A stretch of 12,199 bases of DNA, taken from NCBI GenBank assembly GCA_958453575.1, contig CAUDYH010000012.1, positions 1 through 12,199 on the forward strand, given 5' to 3'. Position 1 is the stretch's first letter. Every line of letters starts with the position of its first letter. Both the position numbers and the translations under genes were made by a program. This DNA is from an uncultured Collinsella sp. (lineage in GTDB: Bacteria; Actinomycetota; Coriobacteriia; Coriobacteriales; Coriobacteriaceae). Of this stretch, positions 1-5,950 are shown in pieces. Below the pieces are notes generated by a model. It was not told where the DNA came from. It searched no databases and saw only the letters and a list, made by a program, of their open reading frames with translations.

Positions 1-808
1 AGCTCGTGGTATCGAGGTAGCAAAAGTCGAAAGCGTTGCCAACGGGCTGGAGCGCGTGCTCGTCCATGCAGGCAACGATGGCGCGGATGCCCTCGGGCTC
101 GTACGGCATACCCCAGCGGCTCATGCACAGGTATGTGCCCTCGGGCAGCACTTCGATGCCGATCTCTGCCAGCTCGGCGGGATCGCTCGGCAGCAGTTCC
201 TCGACACCGCGCGGCAGCACGGCAAAGGAGCCCGCGCCGGCGATAGGGTCGTCGGAATGCAGCGCCTCACGACGCAGCATGGCACCCCAGCCGCGCATAG
301 GGCGCGTGCCCGTCAACGCACGCATGCGCAGGATGGCCCGCATGAGCGTGGGGTGAAGCATCGAGCGGCCGCGCTCGATATCGCCTGGAAACTCCTCAAA
401 GACCACGAAGCGGCGCTCGAACTGCTTGAGCTCCGGCTTGCCCTCGCGCTCGCGCCAGTAAACTGCCTCGTCGTAAAAGCTCAGACGCTCCTGCACGCTC
501 GCACGCTCGGCTTTGAGCCCGGCAATCTGCTCGTCGAGCGCCTGCACCCGCGAGCGCAGGTGGTCGGTCATCTCGCTAATGTCGAACGTCGAGGCTAGGC
601 GGTCGATCTCATCGAGTTCGAGCCCTAGGTCGCGCAGCATGCAGATCAGACGCATGAGCGGGATCTGCGTGGGCGAATAGAAACGGTAGCCCTTTTCGTT
701 CACCACGGCGGGCTTAAACAGACCGATCTTGTCGTAGTAGATGAGCGTTTGGCGCGAAACATTGAACAAGCTCGCCATCTCGCTAATCGCATACATGCCC
801 GTCTGCAT
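1..808 (-). CDS. MerR-family transcriptional regulator with C-terminal effector-binding-like domain (partial, C-terminus off window)
   Basis: The ATG at 808 is preceded by GGAGGAT at good spacing, and about 269 residues are readable before the window edge with no stop. Residues 7-48 form a MerR winged helix-turn-helix, with the recognition segment SEMASLFNVSRQTLIYYDKI and the wing NEKGYRFYSPTQI. Residues 80-115 are a charged helical stretch with alternating Leu/Ala/Glu, fitting the MerR dimerisation coiled coil. From about residue 125 onward the chain resembles a GyrI/BmrR-type ligand-binding domain (ERRFVVFEEFPG, then LPEGTYLCMSRWG), so it probably senses a small molecule and acts on DNA in the cytoplasm. 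It lies downstream of ubiX in the same direction but behind a strong terminator, so it is probably a separate unit. Its targets are not visible here. Confidence 0.88.
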   Translation of the reverse strand, partial: MQTGMYAISEMASLFNVSRQTLIYYDKIGLFKPAVVNEKGYRFYSPTQIPLMRLICMLRDLGLELDEIDRLASTFDISEMTDHLRSRVQALDEQIAGLKAERASVQERLSFYDEAVYWREREGKPELKQFERRFVVFEEFPGDIERGRSMLHPTLMRAILRMRALTGTRPMRGWGAMLRREALHSDDPIAGAGSFAVLPRGVEELLPSDPAELAEIGIEVLPEGTYLCMSRWGMPYEPEGIRAIVACMDEHALQPVGNAFDFCYLDTTS

Positions 809-836
809 AGATCCTCCCGACACATCCTTTGACGCG

Positions 837-866
837 AAAAGCCCGCCGCCCACAGGGGCAGCGGGC
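837..866 (-). terminator. Rho-independent terminator after ubiX
   Basis: Read on the minus strand, an 11-bp stem (one T-G wobble, otherwise G-C) with a CTGT loop occupies 866-841 and is followed by TTTT at 840-837. It starts about 34 nt after the ubiX stop and ends 28 nt before the MerR start, so it separates the decarboxylase cluster from the regulator gene. Confidence 0.9.
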
Positions 867-899
867 TCAAACACTCCTCGTATCCTACCCTAAAGACGC

Positions 900-1478
900 C
901 TATGACCAGCGCTTATAGTTTGCACATGACACGCCGACGGCCTCGAGCGCCTTGGCGGCGATGTGATGCACCGCATCGTCGAGCGTGGCGGGGCCGTTGT
1001 AAAACGTGAGCATGGGCGGCATGAGCATGACGCCCGGTACGCGCGCCAAGCGCGCCATGTTATCGACATGGATCGCACTGAAGGGCGTCTCGCGCACCAT
1101 GAGTACCAGGCGGCGTTGCTCTTTCATCTGCACGTCGGCCGCACGCAGCAACAGGTTTTCGCTGTAGCCGCTCGCGATGCCGGCGAGCGTCTTCATGGAG
1201 CACGGGGCCACGATCATGCCGTCGACCGGATAGGTGCCGCTTGCGATGGCGGCGCCGATGTTCTTGTTGTCGTAGACCACATCGGCATGCGTGGCAAACT
1301 CGTCGAGCGTCATGCCGAGCTCCTGCTCGATGGTGATCTCTCCCCCGCGCGTGACGACAAGCGCCGACTCGGCACCGGCCTGACGCAGGCATTTGAGGCA
1401 CTCAAGGCCCAGCGCAGCGCCGCTGGCACCAGATACGCCAACGACAATGCGACGGGGACGGACAGAAGACTCAGGCAT
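900..1478 (-). CDS. ubiX: UbiX-type flavin prenyltransferase (192 aa)
   Basis: The family makes prenylated FMN by attaching a dimethylallyl group from DMAP or DMAPP to reduced FMN, supplying the cofactor of UbiD decarboxylases. Visible family motifs are the flavin-binding loop GVSGASG (14-20), APCSMKTLAGIASG (91-104), LLRAADVQMKEQRRL (110-124), the phosphate/prenyl site segment RETPFS (129-134) and LTFYNGP (157-163). R112, R129, E130 and Y160 sit where the family active-site residues are expected. Length is typical of the family. The ATG at 1478 has AAGGAG five nt upstream and starts 33 nt after the UbiD gene, so the two are surely co-transcribed. Near-equivalent names are BsdB, VdcB and LpdB. 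It is the last gene before the terminator at 837-866. Confidence 0.96.
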   Translation of the reverse strand: MPESSVRPRRIVVGVSGASGAALGLECLKCLRQAGAESALVVTRGGEITIEQELGMTLDEFATHADVVYDNKNIGAAIASGTYPVDGMIVAPCSMKTLAGIASGYSENLLLRAADVQMKEQRRLVLMVRETPFSAIHVDNMARLARVPGVMLMPPMLTFYNGPATLDDAVHHIAAKALEAVGVSCANYKRWS

Positions 1479-1511
1479 GACAACTCCTTAACTACTTGGT
1501 AGGGCTACGTA

Positions 1512-2999
1512 CTAGAAAGAAAGCTCCTTGGCCCACTTGTCCATGTCGATCTCCATGAACTGCGAGCGGATGAAGTTCTTCTTGAGGTCGAACGGAACCG
1601 TGCAGTCGAAGATGGCCTTGCAGGCGATGCCGTGCTCGCGGATCGAAGGATCGAACGCGGGGTCGTTGGACGGGTCGAGCACGTGGCAGTGGCAGCCGGG
1701 GATGGTGATGAGGTCCACGTCGGCCTGGAAGCGCGTGGTCATGGCCCACATCACGTCGCTCATATCGAAGATGTCGACGTCTTCGTCAACCAGGATCACA
1801 TGCTTGAGCTCGGAGAATGCCGAGAAGGCGAGCATGGCGGCGTTGCGCTGACGGCCCTCGTCATTTTTGCTCGACTTCTTGAACTGCATGATGGCAACGA
1901 ACTTGCCGCCGCCGCAGGGGGCGGCGTGAACGTTGAGCAGGCGGCCCGGGATAGCGGTCTCGACCATCTTGTAGATGGAAGCCTCGGTGGGGATGCCCGC
2001 CATGGAAACGTGCTCGTGCGAAGGGCCGATGCAGCTCTCCATGATGGGATTGACGCGTGTGGTGACGGCGGTGATCTTGATCACCGGGCAGACCTTGGCG
2101 CCGCCGGTGTAGCCGGGGAACTCGGGCATGGCGTAGCCATGGCCGTTGACGTCCTCGTTGATGGTCTCGTCGTGCATGAGGTAGCCCTCGAGCACGTACT
2201 CGGCATTGGCAATGCACTTCTGCGGAACGGTGATGCAGTCGGCAAGCTCGACGGCGTGGCCGCGCAGGGCGCCGGCGATCTGCAGCTCGTTGAAGCCGAG
2301 CGGCGTGGTGGGAGCCTCGAAGCCGCAGCACATGTACACGGCGGGGTCCAAGCCGATGGAGATGGAGATGGGCATGTCCTCGCCGCGCTGGCAGTACTCG
2401 TCAAAAAAGGCGCCAAGGTGACGGCTGCCCGGGGTGATCCACATGGCGAGCTTGTCCTTGTCGACGCAGGAGAAGCGGTGGATGGTCACGTCGGACTGGG
2501 AGCCGTCGGGGCTCGTGCCGTAGGCGAGGCCCATGGTGATGTAGGGGCCGCCGTCGACGGGCGTGTTGGTGGGAGCGGGGACGATCTTGCGCAGGTCAAA
2601 GCCCTCGTCGTTCGCCTTGTACACAACCTCCTGGCAGTCGACGTGCGCACCCTCGGCGATCTGCTTGGGCGCGATCAGGTTCTCGAAGCGCTTGCCGATC
2701 TCGAGACCCAGGTGCTCCTCGTCCAGGTCGAGCAGGGCGGCAACGCGCTTGCGGCTGGCAAGCATGCCGATGCAGACCTTGGCATCGTCAAAACCCTTGA
2801 CGTTGTTGAAGACCATCGCAGGACCCTCTTTGGTCGGACGCATAACGGTGCCGCCGGCACCGACGTGGCGATAGACGCCCGAGACCTCGGCGTCCGGGTC
2901 GACCTGGGTGTCGGTCTCGAGCAGCTGGCCCGGCATCTCACGCAAAAAGTCGAGCGCGGAGCGCAGGTCGTGGATCTGGGAAGCATCGGTAGTGGACAT
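1512..2999 (-). CDS. ubiD: UbiD-family aromatic acid decarboxylase, gallate/protocatechuate decarboxylase-like (LpdC/AroY type, 495 aa)
   Basis: The enzyme performs prFMN-dependent reversible non-oxidative decarboxylation of an aromatic acid. From memory, the sequence tracks gallate decarboxylase LpdC and protocatechuate decarboxylase AroY over its whole length: LETDTQVDPDAEVSGVYRH (27-45), PAPTNTPVDGGPYIT (141-155), SDVTIHR (169-175), GLDPAVY (216-222), AMPEFPGYTGG (290-300), GIPTEASI (335-342), VDEDVDIFDMSDV (404-416). R175 and the two glutamates of AEYVLEG (E267, E271) are the likely catalytic Arg/Glu network, and D170, H194 and E238 the probable metal/cofactor ligands. A longer reading frame exists upstream, but the ATG at 2999 has AAAGGAG about 7 nt before it and begins where the homologues begin. 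The exact phenolic substrate cannot be fixed from sequence. Gallate, protocatechuate or a related hydroxybenzoate fits best. Confidence 0.95.
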   Translation of the reverse strand: MSTTDASQIHDLRSALDFLREMPGQLLETDTQVDPDAEVSGVYRHVGAGGTVMRPTKEGPAMVFNNVKGFDDAKVCIGMLASRKRVAALLDLDEEHLGLEIGKRFENLIAPKQIAEGAHVDCQEVVYKANDEGFDLRKIVPAPTNTPVDGGPYITMGLAYGTSPDGSQSDVTIHRFSCVDKDKLAMWITPGSRHLGAFFDEYCQRGEDMPISISIGLDPAVYMCCGFEAPTTPLGFNELQIAGALRGHAVELADCITVPQKCIANAEYVLEGYLMHDETINEDVNGHGYAMPEFPGYTGGAKVCPVIKITAVTTRVNPIMESCIGPSHEHVSMAGIPTEASIYKMVETAIPGRLLNVHAAPCGGGKFVAIMQFKKSSKNDEGRQRNAAMLAFSAFSELKHVILVDEDVDIFDMSDVMWAMTTRFQADVDLITIPGCHCHVLDPSNDPAFDPSIREHGIACKAIFDCTVPFDLKKNFIRSQFMEIDMDKWAKELSF

Positions 3000-3021
3000 A
3001 GCGTGCTCCTTTCGGGAGAGT

Positions 3022-3047
3022 GCCCGGCGACGGGAGTGCCGCCGGGC
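3022..3047 (-). repeat. Perfect 8-bp inverted repeat hairpin just upstream of the ubiD ribosome binding site
   Basis: GCCCGGCG at 3022-3029 and CGCCGGGC at 3040-3047 form a perfect G-C stem with a 10-nt loop. No T-run follows on either strand, so it is not an intrinsic terminator. On the permease-ubiD transcript it sits about 9 nt before the ubiD Shine-Dalgarno sequence. Possible roles are protection of a processed 5' end or tuning of UbiD output relative to the permease. Confidence 0.7.
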
Positions 3048-3104
3048 TGGGTAACGTAGTGGGGCCGCAGCGCTCATAGATGGGGCGCTCGGGCGCTTGC
3101 AGTT

Positions 3105-3148
3105 CAAGCACTCGGCTAATTACAGCCAAGCACTCGACTGCTTACATC
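3105..3148. repeat. Tandem 22-bp direct repeat at the 3' end of the permease gene
   Basis: Positions 3105-3126 and 3127-3148 match at 18 of 22 bases, and both start with CAAGCACTCG. The second copy covers the permease stop codon (3142-3144), so the last codons and stop appear to have been duplicated into the intergenic space. The result looks like a local tandem duplication. Confidence 0.75.
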
Positions 3149-4599
3149 AGGCCAAAGAGGTGGAACCAGGCGGCCTCGACCAGCACGACGATAAAGACGA
3201 CCGCAGTGAGGGGAATGCCCATGCGCATAGCCTCTTTGGAGGTGTAGCCGCCAGCGTCCTTGCCCTCGCCGATAAGGATCGGCAGGTTATGGAACGGCAG
3301 GATGTAGTGGATGTTGATGGACGTGAAGACGATGAGCGCCACGGCGAGCGGGCTCACGCTGGAGCCGGCCGCAAAGCTGATGAACGCCGGCACGCACACG
3401 CCGAGCACGGCCATGACCGAGCCCATGAACATGTGGATGATCATGGAAAGCGCGGCGACAAGCAGGGCGAACAGGAAGATGTTCTCGGGCACGGAGCTGG
3501 GAAGCACAACATCGGCGATCCAGGCGTTCATACCGGTGGCACCGCCCACGGAGCCCACGGCCATGGCGGCCGTCAGGAACATGAGGGACTTGATGTCGAC
3601 GGCATTCCAGCTGGCGGGGGTGAGGACCTCGCCGATGATGGGCATGGCAAGAGAGACGCCGATGGCCAGGGTGACCCAGCCGATGTAATCGCCCGAGACG
3701 GTGAGCCACAGCGCAATGGCGATGACAAGCCACACGATGGTGCGAATCTCCTTGACGGAGAGCTTGCCGAGCGCGGCCTGCTTGGCCACGATCTGCTCGC
3801 GATCGTAGACGAGCTCCTTGCTGGGCTTAAAGAGGAAGAGGCCCAGGAACAGGGTGCACAGCAGCGCGACCAGCATAGGCACGCTCATGCACAGGAACCA
3901 GTCGACAAAGGACGGGCTCATGCCGCCGGCCTCGGCGCTGTACTGCGCAACGAGCGGGTTGAGCGTGGAGTCGCCCGTCAGGAAGAACATGGAGCCCGGG
4001 GCGGCAGCGGCAAACACGAGGAAGCCGAGCTTGCCGCGGTCGTCGTCACCGTAGCCGGCGGACTCGGCGATGACCGAGACGACGGCGAGGATGAGGAAGG
4101 CGCGGGGGAACGGATGCGGGATCAGCAGCGACAGCACAAAGGTGAGCGCGAAGATTGAGATGATGAGCGACTTGGCATCGCGCACGAACTTGAGCATAAA
4201 CGCATAGGCGATGCGCTCGCCCAGGCCCGACTCCTTGACCGCGCTGGCGATGAGGTAGGCGCCGATGACGAGCCACATGGTGGCTTTGGTCCACGAGCTA
4301 AACGTGGAGGCGACCGTCGCCGAGATGCTCGCGGCACCCGTGTCGTCCACGCACACCTTGAACAGAACGAGCAGCGCGCAATAGAGCAGGCCCACAAAGC
4401 CCGGCTGTGCCACGCCACACGCCCAGAACACCACCGTGGCGAGCGTCAACGCCAGACAGGTCTGACCGCCGACCGTAAGCTCGACCGTCGAGCTCAGCTC
4501 CGCCAAAGGAAGAAACTTCACCAGCAAAAAGACAACGATACCCAGCACAAAGCCAATTTCGCGCTTGGTGATCTTAAACGCCTTCTTTTCCGCTTCCAT
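3142..4599 (-). CDS. SLC13/DASS-family anion permease (485 aa), probably for an aromatic or organic acid
   Basis: An integral membrane protein with about 11-13 hydrophobic segments, the first at residues 15-34 and the last at 462-483. DASS-type features are WNAVDIKSLMFLTAAMAVG (331-349) and two candidate substrate-loop regions, PGSMFFLTGDSTLNP (201-215) and LPFHNLPILIGEGK (434-447). The classical SNT signature is absent, so this is a divergent branch. The family couples Na+ to uptake of dicarboxylates, sulfate or other anions. The ATG at 4599 is chosen because AAAGGTGG lies just upstream and the protein then starts with a charged, family-like N-terminus. An ATG 17 codons earlier lacks a ribosome binding site. 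It is followed at 142 bp by ubiD and ubiX on the same strand, so import of the decarboxylase substrate or exchange with its product is the likely role. Confidence 0.87.
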   Translation of the reverse strand: MEAEKKAFKITKREIGFVLGIVVFLLVKFLPLAELSSTVELTVGGQTCLALTLATVVFWACGVAQPGFVGLLYCALLVLFKVCVDDTGAASISATVASTFSSWTKATMWLVIGAYLIASAVKESGLGERIAYAFMLKFVRDAKSLIISIFALTFVLSLLIPHPFPRAFLILAVVSVIAESAGYGDDDRGKLGFLVFAAAAPGSMFFLTGDSTLNPLVAQYSAEAGGMSPSFVDWFLCMSVPMLVALLCTLFLGLFLFKPSKELVYDREQIVAKQAALGKLSVKEIRTIVWLVIAIALWLTVSGDYIGWVTLAIGVSLAMPIIGEVLTPASWNAVDIKSLMFLTAAMAVGSVGGATGMNAWIADVVLPSSVPENIFLFALLVAALSMIIHMFMGSVMAVLGVCVPAFISFAAGSSVSPLAVALIVFTSINIHYILPFHNLPILIGEGKDAGGYTSKEAMRMGIPLTAVVFIVVLVEAAWFHLFGLM

Positions 4600-4652
4600 C
4601 TCCCCACCTTTCTTGTTGGGGGCGCTCCGGATTCGCGGCCACGTTGCCACTT

Positions 4653-4681
4653 AAAAAGGGGCGCCCGTTATCGGACACCCC
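4653..4681 (-). terminator. Intrinsic terminator / possible attenuator upstream of the permease gene
   Basis: On the minus strand a 10-bp stem with an ATAA loop (4681-4658) is followed by TTTTT (4657-4653). Two pairs are G-U wobbles only when read as minus-strand RNA (they would be A-C mismatches on the plus strand), which marks the minus strand as the functional one. It ends only 53 nt before the permease ATG. That interval has no recognisable promoter, so transcripts entering from upstream must read through it. Confidence 0.8.
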
Positions 4682-4748
4682 TTACGTTGCGCTGTGTTGT
4701 GGCAATACAGTCAAGCGGGATTTTTGGATGAGAAGCGATCCTCTGGAC

Positions 4749-4776
4749 AAAAAGCGTCACAACATTCGACGCTTTT
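4749..4776 (-). terminator. Second terminator-like hairpin downstream of the LpdD/IDI fusion gene
   Basis: On the minus strand AAAAGCGTC (4776-4768) pairs with GACGCTTTT (4758-4750) across a 9-nt loop, giving a short G-C core flanked by an A-tract and a T-tract. It lies about 66 nt after the stop at 4842. Its 3' arm overlaps one arm of the 12-bp inverted repeat at 4755-4811, so the two folds exclude each other. Confidence 0.55.
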
Positions 4777-4811
4777 CCTCGTTTTCGAGATTTTCATCAA
4801 ATGTTGTGACG
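4755..4811. promoter_or_regulatory. 12-bp perfect inverted repeat, candidate operator or antiterminator
   Basis: CGTCACAACATT (4755-4766) and AATGTTGTGACG (4800-4811) are perfect inverted copies 33 bp apart. Between them CTCG-TTTT-CGAG (4778-4789) forms a small hairpin. As DNA it could be a pair of regulator half-sites about 45 bp centre to centre. As RNA it would be a long stem that blocks the 4749-4776 terminator. No -35/-10 pair is recognisable around it. Confidence 0.65.
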
Positions 4812-4841
4812 GTTTGGATATGGCAAAGGGACTGTCTTTTT

Positions 4842-5789
4842 TCACATAGCGAGGGCTGCGCGGATGGAGGGGACCTCCAGGGCCTCGCGGAGCCAGGGGG
4901 CCAGCTGCTCGGGGCGACCCTGCAGGTAGCCTTTGAGCTCGGACGGGGCCACGCGGCGCACCTCCGAGATCTCCTCTTGGTTGATATGCAGCTCGCCCGG
5001 CTCAACATGGGCGAGGTAGACCTCGCACCACTCGCACTCGCAGCGGCCGTCGCCGTGATCCTCGCGATACACCACGTGACCGAGGTGCTTGAGCTGGTCG
5101 GGCTCGCGCGCAATGTCGAGCTCTTCGTTGATGCGGCGCGCGGCTGCGGCGGCGACGCCTTCTCCGGGGAGCGGATGGCCGGCGCAACCGTCGGCAAGCA
5201 CCCCACCCCAAAGGCGCTTGAGCTTGCTGCGACGACAGAGCAGCAGGCGCGCGTCTTCGCCCTGGCCCTCGACCAGCAGCGTCAGAAATGCCTGATGCAG
5301 GATGCCCTCGCCGGTATGGGCCTCGATGCGATCGACGGGGCCAAGTACCTCGCCGGTCGCGGTATCGACCGCCACGACCTCGGCGCCCACACCGCCCTCG
5401 TCCCAGCCGGCGCGCAGGATGCGGGCTGCGGCTGCCTCGAGCGCGGCGATGAGTTCCTTGGTGGTGTCGAGCACGCGCTGCAAGTCGTCCGCGGTCGCGT
5501 TCTCCACATGAAAACCCGTGCTTGCGACTACCGGCACGCCAAAGCGCGTGGCCAGCGCCGCCGCGATATCGTGCGCCGGGATCTCATCTCGATGGCACGG
5601 AACGGCCAGGATGCTCACCGTCGCCGTACGGCCGGGCTCGGGGCGCGGAATGGCCTGCGCCGTAGCGCCCAGGTGCGCGAACTCCGGCGAGCAAGCGTAC
5701 ACCGCCATGCCTCGCGGCGTCACCGTCAGCTGGGCCTCGAGCGCAAACTTGCCCTCGCCCACTGCAACCTTTGTCGTGTGCATACCCAT
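4842..5789 (-). CDS. Fusion protein: LpdD-like (prenylated-flavin chaperone) domain plus type 1 IDI-like Nudix domain (315 aa)
   Basis: Residues 5-120 resemble the small LpdD-type domain encoded with gallate decarboxylase genes: AHLGATAQA (38-46), VSILAVPCHRDE (58-69), GFHVENAT (92-99). Residues 136-305 resemble type 1 isopentenyl-diphosphate isomerase: EAHTGEGILHQAF (156-168), RLWGGVLADGCAGHPLPGEG (192-211), RRINEELDI (218-226), CECEWCEVY (250-258). Against E. coli Idi (recalled), metal ligands H25, H32, H69, E114 and E116 match H158, H165, H205, E251 and E253 with near-identical spacing. The catalytic C67 position is A203, with C202 beside it. The ATG at 5789 has GGAG five nt upstream. It is 242 bp upstream of the permease-ubiD-ubiX genes. 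Proposed role, by inference: adjust the DMAPP/DMAP supply for UbiX and assist prFMN delivery. A generic Nudix hydrolase annotation would be the fallback. Confidence 0.8.
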   Translation of the reverse strand: MGMHTTKVAVGEGKFALEAQLTVTPRGMAVYACSPEFAHLGATAQAIPRPEPGRTATVSILAVPCHRDEIPAHDIAAALATRFGVPVVASTGFHVENATADDLQRVLDTTKELIAALEAAAARILRAGWDEGGVGAEVVAVDTATGEVLGPVDRIEAHTGEGILHQAFLTLLVEGQGEDARLLLCRRSKLKRLWGGVLADGCAGHPLPGEGVAAAAARRINEELDIAREPDQLKHLGHVVYREDHGDGRCECEWCEVYLAHVEPGELHINQEEISEVRRVAPSELKGYLQGRPEQLAPWLREALEVPSIRAALAM

Positions 5790-5829
5790 GGGATCTCCTG
5801 TCGCCCGCGATGTACCTGAGACCATCTTC

Positions 5830-5852
5830 GCCTGTATTGCGACTATACAGGC
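5830..5852. promoter_or_regulatory. Operator-like palindrome over the promoter of the LpdD/IDI fusion gene
   Basis: GCCTGTAT (5830-5837) and ATACAGGC (5845-5852) are perfect inverted arms around a 7-bp centre. The dyad covers the proposed -10 box (5842-5847) and the predicted start of transcription, the usual place for a repressor site. The cognate regulator is unknown. Confidence 0.65.
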
Positions 5853-5870
5853 AAGCGCAGCCTGCGACAA
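5842..5870 (-). promoter_or_regulatory. Sigma-70-like promoter for the LpdD/IDI fusion gene
   Basis: On the minus strand TTGTCG (5870-5865) and TATAGT (5847-5842) are separated by exactly 17 bp. Transcription would start near 5835, giving a leader of about 45 nt before the ATG at 5789. Confidence 0.65.
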
Positions 5871-5907
5871 AGGGGGCAGGCACCTGACACATTCTGTTAG
5901 AGTTGCA

Positions 5908-5920
5908 GGGATTGAATCCC
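5908..5920. promoter_or_regulatory. 13-bp perfect palindrome upstream of the MFS gene
   Basis: GGGATTGAATCCC is an exact dyad with a single central G, located 30 bp before the chosen MFS start. It could be an operator or a short mRNA hairpin. No convincing promoter boxes were found beside it. Confidence 0.4.
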
Positions 5921-5950
5921 GCTTATTCATGCGACATTGGAGTGACAACC

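Noticed and set aside
1632..3059. Long plus-strand reading frame of 475 codons opposite the UbiD gene
   Set aside because: It is antisense to a clearly conserved enzyme, is Val/Gly/Asp/His-rich low-quality sequence, and arises from high GC codon bias. No ribosome binding site or family resemblance.
3000..3107. 36-codon N-terminal extension of the UbiD gene
   Set aside because: Codon content is Arg/Ser/Ala-rich and includes the 3022-3047 hairpin. The ATG at 2999 has a proper ribosome binding site and matches the family start.
3097..4158. Plus-strand frame of 353 codons opposite the permease, rich in His, Asp, Glu, Gly
   Set aside because: It is a mirror of hydrophobic membrane codons on the other strand. 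No recognisable domain and no start context.
4681..4720. Possible promoter TTGACT with a downstream -10 on the minus strand before the permease
   Set aside because: No TATAAT-like hexamer lies at 16-19 bp from TTGACT, so the match is to the -35 only.
4644..5819. Plus-strand frame of 391 codons opposite the LpdD/IDI fusion gene
   Set aside because: The minus-strand frame has matching domain motifs and a promoter plus ribosome binding site, and this one has none.
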